Below the pieces are notes generated by a model that ran no database searches, was not told the origin of the DNA, and saw only the letters and a list, made by a program, of their open reading frames with translations. A stretch of 27,791 nt of DNA. Origin: DATBLZ01 sp036555065. Lineage in GTDB: Bacteria; Pseudomonadota; Gammaproteobacteria; Steroidobacterales; Rariloculaceae. This document shows positions 1 through 8,950 of the stretch, in pieces (the first letter of the stretch is position 1; each line of letters opens with the position of its first letter). Both the position numbers and the translations under genes were made by a program. The stretch spans positions 1-27,791 of the forward strand of contig DATBLZ010000110.1 of the NCBI GenBank assembly GCA_036555065.1. Reading direction: 5' to 3'.

Positions 1-1639
1 CACGCTTCTCCGGAGCCGATTTGACAGAATCTAGGCGATCGGCAAGATCCGCTAGCCCGCGCCCGCTCCAAGGTTGGCCTTCCCGGCCATAAAGCTCCGC
101 CTCGAGCGCACCGACCTCGGCGGCGAGGGGCTCGGGCAGCCGCTCGCGGAGCGCGCCCAAGCTCGCCGGCGGGTCCGACGCGAACGCTTGCTTCGCCCAC
201 TCGAGCAAGAGATCGCGGGCCCGTGCCGCGTCGTTCGCGACGCACGCGGCGTGCAGCTGTTTGCTCAAACGGCGGCTCGAGCGGCTCGCCGTCTGCGCCC
301 GCAGTTGCTCGGCCTCGCGCTTGCGCTTGCCGACGCCGAAGCGCGCCCGCAGCCACAGGAGAATCGTCGTGACCCACGCGAGGCTCAACACGGCGCTCAC
401 GAGCGGCCAATAGCTCGTCGACGTCACGAAGTCGCCGGCCGGCACGACTTCCTCCGCGGCCGTCGTCGGCACGGTCGCTGGCTGCTCGCCGGCCGCGACG
501 GTCACGACCTCGGGCTCGAGCCGCGCGACTTCCCAACGCTCCTCGCGCACGTTCCACCACGGCAACTCGGCTGCGGGGATCGATGCCTCACCCGCCACTT
601 GGGCCATGACGGCATAGCGCTCGGTGCGCGTGACCTTGAGACCCTCGGGCGTGCGCTCGCTCTCGAGCTCGGGCTGATCCGGATATTGGCGGATCCCGGT
701 CGCCTGCTCGATCTTGAGCTCCGGAATCTGCGTCTCGAGCAGACCTTCGGCGGCGACGGTCAGGATGCGCGTGCGCGGCACGCCGACGCTGAAATCCTGG
801 CCGTCGTCGGCCCACGTCTCGGTCAGCGTGAGGCTCTTCGCCGGCAGCCACACGGCGCCTGCGAGCTCGGGCGGCGGCGGCACGGCCGGCAACACTTCGA
901 CGTCGACGACCTCGGAGCGCAGACGCTGCACGCGCGAGAAGCCGCGGTTCGGAATGACCATTGCCTCATACGTGGCGGGCCCGAGCGTGAGCGTGCCCGG
1001 TTGCTGCGGAAAAATGGCGTAGCGGCGCTCGTTGACGACAAAGTTGCGCCCGCCGCGAACGACTTGGTAACGCGCGTCCTCGCCGAGCCGCTCGATGATC
1101 GCCTCCGACCCGACGACGGGCGGCGCAGTCAGCGACGCGCGCGACGTGCCCACACCGACGAAGAGCCGCAGCGTATAGATCACCTGCGCCTGCACGTACA
1201 CGCGCGCCGGCTCGACCTCCACTTCCATGAAGATGTCGGCGACTTCGCCCGGCGTGACCGGCGCCGGCTGCACGTCGATCGTCACGGGATTCGAAAGCAC
1301 GGCCCCGAATTGCAGCGCCGGCAGCGTGAATTGGCCCGCGCGCCGCGGCATGAGCTGGTACGTCCATTCGTAGATCTGCTGCGTGCGGCCGTTGAGCAGG
1401 TTGATGCGCGAGGCCGATGAACGATTGAGGACGTCGAACTGCTGCTCGAGGAAGCTCACGTCGGGCTCGCCGACGGCGCCGCCTTCGACGCGGATCGTAT
1501 AGTTGAACGATTCGTTCTCGTGAATCGTCGCGCGATCGACGCTTGCTTGCGCGACGATGTCCTGGCCCAGCGCGCCGGCCGCCGCAAGCGCCAGCACCGC
1601 GCCGCAGACGAACGCGGCCCGCGCCGCTCGGCGCTTCAC
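1..1639 (-). CDS. batD: BatD-family aerotolerance protein, partial (C-terminus beyond window)
   Basis: Last visible gene of the Bat/MoxR operon. Reading the minus strand from a GTG at 1639 gives an uninterrupted frame of about 546 residues to the window edge. It begins with a basic stretch (VKRRAARAA) and a hydrophobic signal sequence ending near ALGQD. Then come beta-rich segments of the BatD type, with the repeated pattern of pro-adhesin-like strands (for example IFMEVEVEPARVYVQAQVIY). A single C-terminal membrane helix lies around YWPLVSAVLSLAWVTTILLW and is followed by a basic cytoplasmic tail. BatD proteins are usually 550-600 residues, so only the very end should be missing. The GTG lies 7 bases past the stop of the preceding gene, which supports co-translation. 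The family is a periplasmic, membrane-anchored partner of BatA/BatB; its biochemical role is unsettled. The family call rests on architecture and operon position. Confidence 0.85.
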   Translation of the reverse strand, partial: MKRRAARAAFVCGAVLALAAAGALGQDIVAQASVDRATIHENESFNYTIRVEGGAVGEPDVSFLEQQFDVLNRSSASRINLLNGRTQQIYEWTYQLMPRRAGQFTLPALQFGAVLSNPVTIDVQPAPVTPGEVADIFMEVEVEPARVYVQAQVIYTLRLFVGVGTSRASLTAPPVVGSEAIIERLGEDARYQVVRGGRNFVVNERRYAIFPQQPGTLTLGPATYEAMVIPNRGFSRVQRLRSEVVDVEVLPAVPPPPELAGAVWLPAKSLTLTETWADDGQDFSVGVPRTRILTVAAEGLLETQIPELKIEQATGIRQYPDQPELESERTPEGLKVTRTERYAVMAQVAGEASIPAAELPWWNVREERWEVARLEPEVVTVAAGEQPATVPTTAAEEVVPAGDFVTSTSYWPLVSAVLSLAWVTTILLWLRARFGVGKRKREAEQLRAQTASRSSRRLSKQLHAACVANDAARARDLLLEWAKQAFASDPPASLGALRERLPEPLAAEVGALEAELYGREGQPWSGRGLADLADRLDSVKSAPEKR

Positions 1640-1646
1640 GGGTGCC

Positions 1647-3413
1647 TCACCACGGATGCTTCTCGTCGCCGGGCCAGACGTAGTTGCCATCCTGGTCCAC
1701 GCCGAGCCGTTGGTATTGATAAAGGAACTTGCGGCGCAGCAGTCCGCCCGGATCCTGCGGAATGCGCCTTAGCCACTGCTCGGCCGCTTGGTCGGACGCC
1801 CACTGCTCGACGTCCTGAGGCTCGGCCTGCGCCTGCTGCTGCTCGGGCTCGCCCCGCTGCTCCTCGCTCGCCGCGGATTCTTCGTCCGCTTGCTGCTCGC
1901 TCGGCTCCTGGTTCCCTTGCTCGCCGTTTTGGTTGTCGGCGTTCTGTTGGTCCTGCGGGTCGCCGGGCGATTGCTGTTGGTCCTGGTTCTGTTGTTGCTG
2001 CTGTTCCTGTTGCTGCTGCTGTTGTTGTTCCTGCTGTTGCTGTTGCTGCTTCAGCAGCTCCTTGAGCAAATCGCGGTTGTAGATCGCGTCCGCGTGATCG
2101 GGCTTCCGCGCGATCGCTTGTTCATAGGCGGCGATTGCCGGCTCGAGCTCCCCGGCGCGCGCGAGCGCGTTGCCGCGGTTGTAGTGAGCCTCGGCCGTGT
2201 CGATGGGATTCAACGTCGCGGCGCTCGCCGCGAAATCGGCGCTGCGATACTCGGCGGTCGCGCGCCACTCCGGATTATCGAAGAGCTCCGCCGCGCGCGC
2301 GGGGTCGTTGGCCTGCATGGCTTCGTACCCTTGCTCGTCGCGGCGCTGCCAGAGGTCGCGCCATTCGAAAGCTTCCGCGCGCGGCAGCGGCAGAATGAGA
2401 CACGCGAGCCATGCCGCGATCCACCCGCGTCTGAACCCGAGCGCCAAGAGAGGCAAGAGCGCTGCTGCGAGCCAAACGCCCGCGTCGCGCCACTCATCCG
2501 CTTGGTAATCGCTGTCCTCGTCGGTATCGACGGCGCCTTCGAGCAGGCCCGTCGTCGCGGGGAAGAGCGCATCGAGATCGGCGTCGTCGGCCGTGAGCTC
2601 GGCAAAGCGCCCGCCGCCGGCCGCGGCGAGGCGCCGCAAGCTTGCGGCATCGAGCTGCGGGATGACGACCTGCCCCGTCGAATCGGTCAAGAATCCCGCA
2701 CCGCGTTCCGGAATCGGCGCCCCGTCGCGCGTGCCGACGGCGAGCACGCTCGTCGTGAACCCCGTGCGCCTGAGCTCCTGCGCGACGGTCAGCGTCTGCT
2801 CCGACGCGTCGGAGTCGGTCACGAGCAGAACGTCGCCTCGTGTCACGCCGGTCTGCTCGAGCAGCTGGCGCGCGCGCGTCAACCCCGCCTCGGGATAGCT
2901 GCCCTGGCTCGGCATGATGTCGGTCGAAAGGGAATTGACGAGTGAAGCGATCGTGCGGTTGTCCGTCGTCAGCGGCGTGACCGTGAACGCGTGCGCCGAG
3001 AAAACGACGAGCGCCGTCTGGCCGCTCTTGCGCCGCTCGAGCAAGCTCAAGAGCTTGAGCTTCGCGCGCGCGAGCCGGCTCGGCTCGACGTCGCCGGCAT
3101 CCATCGAGCGCGACAGATCGAACGCGACGACGAGCGCCTCGGCGGAGCGAAATGCCGGCACGGGCAGGCGTTCCCACGTCGGTCCCGCGAGCGCGAGCGT
3201 CGCCAGTATCCACACAGCGGCCGCTGCGAGCAGCGGCCAATGGCGCGCGCCGAAGCGGTCGGGACTCGCGAGCACATGGGGCTGGAGGGCACGATCGACG
3301 ACGGCGAGCCAATTGCCGCGCGCGGCGCCGCGCCCGAGCAAATGCCAGAGGATCACGAGCCCGAGCAGCAAGGCCGCGAGCCACCAGGGCCGTAAGAAAT
3401 GAAACTCAGACAT
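1647..3413 (-). CDS. batB: BatB/BatC fusion: VWA-domain protein with TPR and glutamine-rich tail
   Basis: A 588-residue membrane protein combining a BatB-type von Willebrand A domain with BatC-type TPRs. The ATG at 3413 overlaps the end of batA by 8 bases; an upstream in-frame ATG would lie deep inside batA and is not credible. Membrane helices are at about 10-26 and 60-76. The VWA domain follows (about 93-285) with a MIDAS: DLSRS at 99-103, a TPLTTD threonine near 147-150 and TDSD at 199-202. Two more hydrophobic segments lie at about 312-345. TPR-like helices (about 365-450, including AEAHYNRGNALARAGELEPA) lead into a very Q-rich low-complexity stretch (about 456-530), then a conserved-looking C-terminus. 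Such proteins sit in the inner membrane and probably form complexes with BatA and MoxR. The intact MIDAS suggests metal-dependent protein binding. Confidence 0.88.
   Translation of the reverse strand: MSEFHFLRPWWLAALLLGLVILWHLLGRGAARGNWLAVVDRALQPHVLASPDRFGARHWPLLAAAAVWILATLALAGPTWERLPVPAFRSAEALVVAFDLSRSMDAGDVEPSRLARAKLKLLSLLERRKSGQTALVVFSAHAFTVTPLTTDNRTIASLVNSLSTDIMPSQGSYPEAGLTRARQLLEQTGVTRGDVLLVTDSDASEQTLTVAQELRRTGFTTSVLAVGTRDGAPIPERGAGFLTDSTGQVVIPQLDAASLRRLAAAGGGRFAELTADDADLDALFPATTGLLEGAVDTDEDSDYQADEWRDAGVWLAAALLPLLALGFRRGWIAAWLACLILPLPRAEAFEWRDLWQRRDEQGYEAMQANDPARAAELFDNPEWRATAEYRSADFAASAATLNPIDTAEAHYNRGNALARAGELEPAIAAYEQAIARKPDHADAIYNRDLLKELLKQQQQQQEQQQQQQQEQQQQQNQDQQQSPGDPQDQQNADNQNGEQGNQEPSEQQADEESAASEEQRGEPEQQQAQAEPQDVEQWASDQAAEQWLRRIPQDPGGLLRRKFLYQYQRLGVDQDGNYVWPGDEKHPW
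1924..2060 (-). repeat. Glutamine-codon low-complexity tract inside batB/C
   Basis: On the coding strand this is a run of mixed CAG and CAA codons giving clusters of 5-7 glutamines separated by single E or N (residues about 456-481), continuing as Q/E/N-rich sequence. On the plus strand it reads as CTG/TTG repeats. The two codons are interspersed, so it is an imperfect triplet tract and not a pure microsatellite. Confidence 0.85.
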
Positions 3414-4437
3414 GCTCGGCGCTCCCGCGCGGCACCATGAGACGATACCGCGCCGGCACCATCGTCGCGAGCACCGCGCCCGCCGCGAGCACGAGCGCAA
3501 GCGCGAGCGGCCAATAGAAGAACTCGGCCACGGGCCGGAAGCCCGCCTCGTCGGATTCCGCGGGCTCGAGCTCATCGAGCATTCCGTAGATCTTGGCGAA
3601 CTCCTCCGTATCCCGCGCGCGGAAATACTTGCCCCCCGTCATGTCCGCAATCGCCGTCAACGTGTCTTCGTCGAGGTCCGCGGATGGATTTATCTGCCGC
3701 AAGCCGAACAACGAGCGCACGGTCAGCGCGTCGGCGCCGATACCGACTGTGTATATGACGACCGAGCGCTGCGCTGCGAGCTCGGCGGCCTTGAGCGGCT
3801 CCACGGAGCCTGCCGTGTTCGCGCCGTCGGTCAGCAGGATCACGACGCGCCGGTCCTCTTCGACGCTCGCGTCCTCGAGCGTGCGGATCGCAAGCCCGAT
3901 CGCATCGCCGATCGCGGTCTCCTTGCCCGCGAGCCCGATCGCCGATTCATCGAGCAGGGTCTGCACCGTCGCGCGATCGAACGTCAACGGCGTCTGCAAG
4001 TACACCTCGCGACCGAAGAGAATGAGGCCGAGCCGGTCGCCGACGCGCTTCGCGATGAAGTCGTCCGCGACGGATTTCGTTGCCGTGAGGCGGTCGACCC
4101 ATTGACCGTTGAGCTGGAAATCCTGCTCCTCCATGCTGCCCGAGAGGTCGACGACCATGAGGAGATCGCGGCCGCTGCGCGGCAGCGCGACGGCCTCGCC
4201 GACGAATTGCGGCCGGGCCGCGGCAAGCACCGCGAGCGCCCAAACCGCCCACATGAGCGCGAGGCGCCACGAGGCGGCCGAAGCTCCACCCGTAGCTCCG
4301 GCCAAGCCCGCGAACGCGCTCCGCATGGGAACCTTGAGCGCGGCACTGCGATCGAGAAGCTCGCCAGGCAGGAGGCGGCGCACGAGCCACGGTGCCGGCA
4401 GCGCCGCGAGCATCCACCACCAGGCAAACGTCCACAT
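3406..4437 (-). CDS. batA: BatA-type VWA-domain membrane protein
   Basis: 343 residues. The N-terminal hydrophobic segment (about 3-22) and a second helix (about 58-74) precede a VWA domain at about 90-285. The MIDAS is complete: DLSGS at 97-101, the TPLT threonine near 149-152 and TDG at 203-205. A final membrane helix lies at about 308-328 with a short basic tail. This two-helix, VWA, one-helix layout is typical of BatA. The start ATG at 4437 is 4 bases after the stop of the DUF4381 gene, and the 3' end overlaps the BatB/C start by 8 bases, so translation is probably coupled. In other bacteria Bat proteins contribute to aerotolerance or envelope stress resistance, with MoxR as the AAA+ partner. 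No defect is visible. Confidence 0.9.
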   Translation of the reverse strand: MWTFAWWWMLAALPAPWLVRRLLPGELLDRSAALKVPMRSAFAGLAGATGGASAASWRLALMWAVWALAVLAAARPQFVGEAVALPRSGRDLLMVVDLSGSMEEQDFQLNGQWVDRLTATKSVADDFIAKRVGDRLGLILFGREVYLQTPLTFDRATVQTLLDESAIGLAGKETAIGDAIGLAIRTLEDASVEEDRRVVILLTDGANTAGSVEPLKAAELAAQRSVVIYTVGIGADALTVRSLFGLRQINPSADLDEDTLTAIADMTGGKYFRARDTEEFAKIYGMLDELEPAESDEAGFRPVAEFFYWPLALALVLAAGAVLATMVPARYRLMVPRGSAEHV

Positions 4438-4441
4438 GGCT

Positions 4442-4933
4442 TCAGCGCCCGCGCGCTTTGCGCTGCGCGGCGACCCATTCGACGCTTAGGCCCCCGAGCG
4501 TCGCGACTTCGGCCGCGCGCACGCGCCCCGGCGGCGCATACGGGGCAACGGCAAGCGCGCGCCCCGCGCCTGCCGCGAACTCGGTGCGATTCCAACGGCT
4601 GTCGAGATACTTGAGCCAACGTTCGCCCGTGAGCCCCGCGACGGCGTCGGCGCGCTCGGCTCTCGACATCGCAAAACGGCGCACGATCATCGATATCTGC
4701 TGGAGGCAATGCGCGGGCTCGGCGCCTTCGGCAAGCCGCTCGAGCGTGCGTTTGAGAGCACGCAACGCGGCGCGCTCGCGGAAGTGGCTTTGGTAGCGCA
4801 AGAACGCGAGCACGGCCGCGGCCACGAGCACGGCGACGAGGATCCACCAGCCGGGCGCCGGCGGCCACCAGCCGATCACGCCCGGCAAGTGAATGTCGCG
4901 CAGCGGGATTTGGCTGAAATCGATCGGATTCAC
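4442..4933 (-). CDS. DUF4381 family membrane protein
   Basis: 163 residues from a GTG at 4933, which overlaps the stop of the DUF58 gene in a GTGA arrangement. An alternative upstream start (4987) would lie inside that gene. The sequence begins VNPIDFSQIPLRDIHLPG, the characteristic opening of DUF4381 proteins. A proline/tryptophan-rich turn (WWPPAPGWW) follows, then one membrane helix (about 29-46) and a cytoplasmic helical domain. Small proteins of this family are regularly found between DUF58 and BatA genes in gammaproteobacterial Bat operons; their biochemical role is unknown. Position and N-terminal motif make the assignment fairly secure. Confidence 0.85.
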   Translation of the reverse strand: MNPIDFSQIPLRDIHLPGVIGWWPPAPGWWILVAVLVAAAVLAFLRYQSHFRERAALRALKRTLERLAEGAEPAHCLQQISMIVRRFAMSRAERADAVAGLTGERWLKYLDSRWNRTEFAAGAGRALAVAPYAPPGRVRAAEVATLGGLSVEWVAAQRKARGR

Positions 4934-5886
4934 GCGCGCGCAAACCTCTTGCTCAGAACCTCGTGCGGGTCGTCGGCCGTCGAGCACTCGATGAGCGCGA
5001 CGCCCGGCGCGGCCGCGAGCGTGCGTAATCTCTCACGCCGCTCGGCGAACCGGGCGCGATGGCGCTCGCGAACACGGCTATCCGCCGTCTCGATCGTAAA
5101 CGATCGCGATCCCAATTGGATTCGATAGCGCCCGGGCGGCGGGAGTTCCGCTTCGACGGGGTCGAACACGTGGACGAGAAACACGTCGCCGTGACTTGCG
5201 AGCTCGCGGATGTGCCGTTCGAAGTCGCCGCTCAGAACCTGAAAATCGCTGATCAAGAAGAGCATGCTGCCGGGCCGCGCTACGCGCGTGAGGCGCAGAA
5301 GCGCGCGGTCCGTGTCGGTCTCGGCGGACGAGGCCTCATCGGCTCGAGCCGCGCGCGGCATGAGCTCGTTGGTCCAGCACGAGCTCGCCGTGATGAGCTG
5401 CAGTAGGCGCAACGCCGAGCGGCCGCCGAGGCGCGGCCGTTGCTCGTGATGCTCGTCCTCGGTGAAGACGAGCCCGCCGAGCTGATCGCCGTGGCCGACG
5501 GCGCTCCACGCGATGAGCCCTGCAAGCTCGGCCGCAGCCACGGCCTTGTAGGCACGGCGGGTCGCGAACAGCATCGAGCGGCGCAGATCGAGCCACACGA
5601 TCACGGGGCGGTTGCGCTCCTCGCGGAACACCTTTGTATAAGGCCTGCCGGTGCGCGCCGTGACGCGCCAATCCATCGTCCGCAAGTCGTCGCCGGGCTG
5701 ATACGGCCGCGACTCGTCGAACTCCACACCCCTGCCCTTGAACGGCGACAAGTTGCCGCCCGCGGCGAACGCGCGCACGCGCGGCGCCGTCAGGCGAATG
5801 GCTTCGCCGCCGGGCTTGAGGTCGATGAGCCCCTTGAGATCGACGCTCACGGGCGAGCGCTCGGCCGCGGAGGGGCGCGCGGGCAT
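4930..5886 (-). CDS. DUF58 domain-containing protein
   Basis: 318 residues. The DUF58 signature is clear: GRGVEFDESRPYQPGDD near 52-67, then MDWRVTARTG at 71-80, and a VWA-like core beginning VIVWLDLRRSM at about 95-105. The partial MIDAS-like DLRRS suggests a degenerate metal-binding site. There is no signal peptide or convincing membrane helix, so the protein is probably cytoplasmic or peripheral. The ATG at 5886 shares one base with the moxR stop (TAATG) and the 3' end overlaps the next gene. DUF58 proteins almost always follow a MoxR AAA+ ATPase and are thought to be its client or partner. Confidence 0.92.
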   Translation of the reverse strand: MPARPSAAERSPVSVDLKGLIDLKPGGEAIRLTAPRVRAFAAGGNLSPFKGRGVEFDESRPYQPGDDLRTMDWRVTARTGRPYTKVFREERNRPVIVWLDLRRSMLFATRRAYKAVAAAELAGLIAWSAVGHGDQLGGLVFTEDEHHEQRPRLGGRSALRLLQLITASSCWTNELMPRAARADEASSAETDTDRALLRLTRVARPGSMLFLISDFQVLSGDFERHIRELASHGDVFLVHVFDPVEAELPPPGRYRIQLGSRSFTIETADSRVRERHRARFAERRERLRTLAAAPGVALIECSTADDPHEVLSKRFARA

Positions 5887-6860
5887 TAAGGCACTCCGAT
5901 CCTCGCGAGCAGCGTGTCGACGATCTCATCGGGCGTGCGGCCCGCGGCCTCGGCTTCGAACGAAAGCAGAATCCGATGCCGCAAGACGTCGTGCGCAACC
6001 GACTGGACGTCTTCGGGCGTCACGTAGTCGCGCTTTGCGAGCCATGCACGCGCGCGCGCGCAGCGGTCGAGCGCGATCGTCGCGCGCGGGCTCGCGCCGT
6101 AGCGGAGCACGCCCTTGAGATCGTCGCCGTAGCGCGAGGGATCACGCGTCGCGAGAACGATCTGCACGAGATACTCCTCGAGCGTTTCCGCGAGGTGCGT
6201 CTCGAGCACCTCGAGGCGCGCGGCCAATACCTCTTTCTGCGTAACGCGCTCGGCGGCTTTGAAGAGCTCGGCGTCCGTCGTCGCGCGCTTCTGCTCCGCG
6301 CGGTTGATCGCGAGGATCGCGCGCTCGCCTGCGGCATCGGGATAGTCGACGAGCACGTGGAGCAGAAAACGATCGAGCTGCGCCTCGGGCAGCGGATACG
6401 TGCCCTCCTGCTCGATCGGGTTTTGCGTCGCCATCACGAGGTACAACGCCGGCAACGGATACGTCACCGAGCCGACCGTGATCTGCCGCTCCCCCATGGC
6501 CTCGAGCAGCGCGGACTGAACTTTCGCCGGCGCGCGATTGACCTCGTCGGCGAGCACGAGATTGTGGAACAGCGGGCCCTTGCGAAATACGAACGACCCG
6601 TTCTCGGGCCGGTAGATCTCCGTGCCCGTGAGATCCGCGGGCAACAGGTCGGGTGTGAACTGGAGGCGATGAAAATCGCCTTCGATGCTGTGGCTCAACA
6701 CTTTGATCGCGCGCGTCTTCGCGAGTCCCGGCGCGCCTTCGACGAGCAGATGGCCGTCGCAGAGGAGCGCGGTCAACATTCGGCTCAAGAGATGCTCCTG
6801 ACCGATGACGAGCTTCTTGAGGTGCGCCTCGAGCCGCTGGAATTTTTCTTGCAGGGACAT
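5886..6860 (-). CDS. moxR: MoxR-family AAA+ ATPase
   Basis: 324 residues and first gene of the operon. Walker A is GAPGLAKT (42-49), Walker B is LVLADEVN (101-108), and a sensor-1 region reads LVMATQNP near 141-148, all intact. The C-terminal lid helices complete a normal-length MoxR. These cytosolic ATPases act as chaperone-like remodelling factors, typically on VWA-domain partners, here presumably the DUF58, BatA and BatB products downstream. The ATG at 6860 follows a non-coding stretch of 97 bases that separates it from the divergent thpR, so the operon promoter should lie in 6861-6957. I could not identify a convincing promoter hexamer pair there. Confidence 0.95.
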   Translation of the reverse strand: MSLQEKFQRLEAHLKKLVIGQEHLLSRMLTALLCDGHLLVEGAPGLAKTRAIKVLSHSIEGDFHRLQFTPDLLPADLTGTEIYRPENGSFVFRKGPLFHNLVLADEVNRAPAKVQSALLEAMGERQITVGSVTYPLPALYLVMATQNPIEQEGTYPLPEAQLDRFLLHVLVDYPDAAGERAILAINRAEQKRATTDAELFKAAERVTQKEVLAARLEVLETHLAETLEEYLVQIVLATRDPSRYGDDLKGVLRYGASPRATIALDRCARARAWLAKRDYVTPEDVQSVAHDVLRHRILLSFEAEAAGRTPDEIVDTLLARIGVP

Positions 6861-6957
6861 GGGCTTCCGTCGAATCTAAAAGCCGGTCATTTTAAGCCAG
6901 GGTTCTCCGGACGCGCCACGCGCAGGCGCTTTGATTAACGCGCTGTAATCTACGCCG

Positions 6958-7518
6958 ATGACGACGCGGGGCATGTCAACACAGAACGAGTCCGAGCGCT
7001 TGCGGCTCTTCTTCGCGATCTGGCCGCCCGAGCCCGCGGCCGCGGCGCTCCACGCCTGGGCCGTCGCGACCCAAGCAGCCGTCGGGGGCCGTGCGCTTGC
7101 CGCCGCCAACGTGCATCTGACGCTCGCCTTCTTGGGTCACGTCCCCGCCGAGCGGCTCGACGCCGCGGTCGCGGCTGCGCGTCGCGTGCGCGGCACGCGC
7201 GGTTCGCTGCCGCTGACCGAGGCGCGTTATTGGCCGCGCAGCCACCTCGTTTGGGTCGGGCCGACAGCGCCGCCCGCGCCGCTCGTCGCACTTGCAGCAG
7301 AGCTGCAACGCGCGCTCGCCGCGGCCGATTTCACGCTCGATGAGCGCGAGTTCGTCGCGCACGTGACGCTCTTGCGCGATGTCCCGAGGCTGCGCGGCCT
7401 GCCCGAGCTTCCCGCGGTCGAATGGCCGATCGATGAATTCGTGCTCGCGCGCTCCGCGCCGGCGGCGGCGGGCTCGGTTTATACGATCCTGGCGCGGTTC
7501 CCCCTCGGCTATACTTGA
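6958..7518 (+). CDS. thpR: RNA 2',3'-cyclic phosphodiesterase (2H family, LigT/ThpR)
   Basis: 186 residues with the two diagnostic HxTx motifs of 2H phosphoesterases: HLTL at about 53-56 and HVTL at about 135-138, spaced as in ThpR/LigT. The opening RLRLFFAIWPPE is also typical. The enzyme hydrolyses RNA ends carrying 2',3'-cyclic phosphate to 2'-phosphate in the cytosol. It was first described as a 2'-5' RNA ligase. The start is uncertain: ATG at 6958 or ATG at 6973, neither with a strong Shine-Dalgarno. It is divergent from moxR, and nothing suggests a functional link to the neighbours. Confidence 0.93.
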   Translation: MTTRGMSTQNESERLRLFFAIWPPEPAAAALHAWAVATQAAVGGRALAAANVHLTLAFLGHVPAERLDAAVAAARRVRGTRGSLPLTEARYWPRSHLVWVGPTAPPAPLVALAAELQRALAAADFTLDEREFVAHVTLLRDVPRLRGLPELPAVEWPIDEFVLARSAPAAAGSVYTILARFPLGYT

Positions 7519-7553
7519 TGCTCCCGACAAAACAACGATTTCGGAGAACGTCG

Positions 7554-8039
7554 ATGAAGATCCAAAGGAATAGGGCCGTCAGTGCTCTAGCGTTGCTGTC
7601 GCTCTTCGTTGGCTTTACGGCGAACGCTCAGGAAGCGGTTTCGGACAACATGGACATCCTGCGCGCGAAGATCGCCGCCGATAAGAAGCTCATCATCGCC
7701 GACAACTTGGTCCTGACCGAATCCCAAGCCGCCGCGTTCTGGCCGATCTACGAGGAGTATCAGACGGAGCTGCGCGCGCTCAATGGGCGCACGGCCGCGC
7801 TCATCGAAAATTACGCCGCCGCTTACAACGCGGGCAGCGTCCCGGAAGCTAAGGCCGAGGAGCTGCTCGACGAGGCCCTCTCGATCGACGAAGCGAAGGT
7901 GGCTCTCAAGAAGAAGTATGCAAGACGGCTCAAGAACGTAATCCCGACGATCGAGCGCGTGCGATATCTGCAGATGGAGAACAAGATTCGCGCGCTCATC
8001 GACTACGACCTCGCCGCGAACATCCCGCTCGTCGACTAG
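7554..8039 (+). CDS. Exported protein of unknown function
   Basis: 161 residues. The ATG at 7554 is preceded by GGAG 8 bases upstream; an in-frame upstream start at 7515 would overlap thpR and bury the signal peptide. The N-terminus (KIQRNR, then a hydrophobic core, ending NAQ-EA) is a clear Sec signal peptide. The mature part is helical and charged, with no cysteines and no motif I recognise; segments such as LTESQAAAFWPIYEEYQTEL recall small periplasmic helical proteins of the Spy/LTxxQ kind, but this is only a resemblance. It is followed 13 bases later by a lipoprotein gene, so the two may be co-transcribed. Confidence 0.8.
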   Translation: MKIQRNRAVSALALLSLFVGFTANAQEAVSDNMDILRAKIAADKKLIIADNLVLTESQAAAFWPIYEEYQTELRALNGRTAALIENYAAAYNAGSVPEAKAEELLDEALSIDEAKVALKKKYARRLKNVIPTIERVRYLQMENKIRALIDYDLAANIPLVD

Positions 8040-8052
8040 CGTCGATCGCATC

Positions 8053-8682
8053 GTGAGATTGCGCATCGAACTTGGGGCGACGGCGGCTGCGTTCGGCGCA
8101 GCCGCGCTCGCCGGTTGCTCGAGCACGACGATCGTCGAGCCGTTCTATCGGCCGCCGACCGCGCAAGTCGAATACGTGGCGCTGAGCCCGGATGCGGATT
8201 TCAGCAAGTACAAGAGCATTCAGCTTACGCCACTCGGCATCTTCTATCCCGAGAACGTGCCGCAGCCGCCGGCTGCGGATTTGGATCGACTGCGCCGCTA
8301 CTTCCGCGAGGCGTTTCTCGCCGCGATCGGCGACGACTACCGGATCGTGAGCACGACTGGACCCGAGGTCCTGCGCGTGAACGCCCAGATCATCGACCTC
8401 AAGGTCGTCGGCGCGGGCGGCACGTACGAGCCGAGCGCGCGGCTCAGGGAAGTCGTTGCCGCCGGCGAGCTCACGCTCGTCATGGAGCTCCAAGACTCCG
8501 TCACGGAGCGCGCGCTCGTGCGCGCCGCCGATACGACGAGCACGGCGAACCCGGCCGCGACGAGCCGCGAAGCCGACTGGGACAACGTTCGGCAAGCGGC
8601 CGAGCGCTGGGCCGAGATGTTTCGCCGGTTCCTCGACATGAATCTGCAAGGGGCGCGAGTACCCGAGGCTCCGGCCCGCTAG
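8053..8682 (+). CDS. Lipoprotein, DUF3313-like
   Basis: 209 residues from a GTG at 8053. The N-terminus is a lipoprotein signal ending LAGC (cysteine about residue 22), followed by SSTT, so it is probably lipid-anchored; there is no Asp at +2, which predicts outer-membrane localisation. The body resembles DUF3313 lipoproteins: a segment on the position and shape of the 'Y..l...pdadfsky' type (YVALSPDADFSKYKSIQLTP), then RRYFREAFLAAIGDDYRIV, a beta-rich middle and a C-terminal helix. The function of the family is unknown. It probably belongs with the exported protein upstream. Family assignment is moderate. Confidence 0.75.
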   Translation: MRLRIELGATAAAFGAAALAGCSSTTIVEPFYRPPTAQVEYVALSPDADFSKYKSIQLTPLGIFYPENVPQPPAADLDRLRRYFREAFLAAIGDDYRIVSTTGPEVLRVNAQIIDLKVVGAGGTYEPSARLREVVAAGELTLVMELQDSVTERALVRAADTTSTANPAATSREADWDNVRQAAERWAEMFRRFLDMNLQGARVPEAPAR

Positions 8683-8930
8683 ACCCTAGTAGAGTCAGGC
8701 TGTATCACCGAACCCGCAAGCTACGAGAAGCGCTCGCCGAGCGTCCGGCCATCGGGCATCCGGGAGATCGCATAACAGCGCCCCGATTCGGGCGCGTTGC
8801 GCAAGAGATACGTGATCGACGCTTCAACCGACTTCCTCCTCGATTTTACAAGCGCGCCAATAACCGGCGACATGCGATTGTCCGCTCCTCGACCAGATAT
8901 CGGCGGCCGCGAGAGGACACGCGGAGTCGA

Positions 8931-8950
8931 AATCCCTTCGCGGAGGGATT
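8931..8950. repeat. Inverted repeat 1 (7-bp arms)
   Basis: AATCCCT (8931-8937) and AGGGATT (8944-8950) are perfect complements around a 6-base loop TCGCGG. It abuts the next inverted repeat, sharing its last bases. Confidence 0.75.

Noticed and set aside
74..1420. Long plus-strand frame of 448 residues antisense to batD
   Set aside because: It is Arg/His-rich, matches no family and mirrors the BatD frame; long antisense frames are expected at this GC content.
1924..2060. Possible CRISPR or tandem-repeat array in the CTG/TTG region
   Set aside because: It is an in-frame polyglutamine coding tract, with no spacer-repeat structure.
3412..4614. Plus-strand frame antisense to batA
   Set aside because: Opposes a gene with an intact MIDAS and operon overlaps; composition is that of an antisense shadow.
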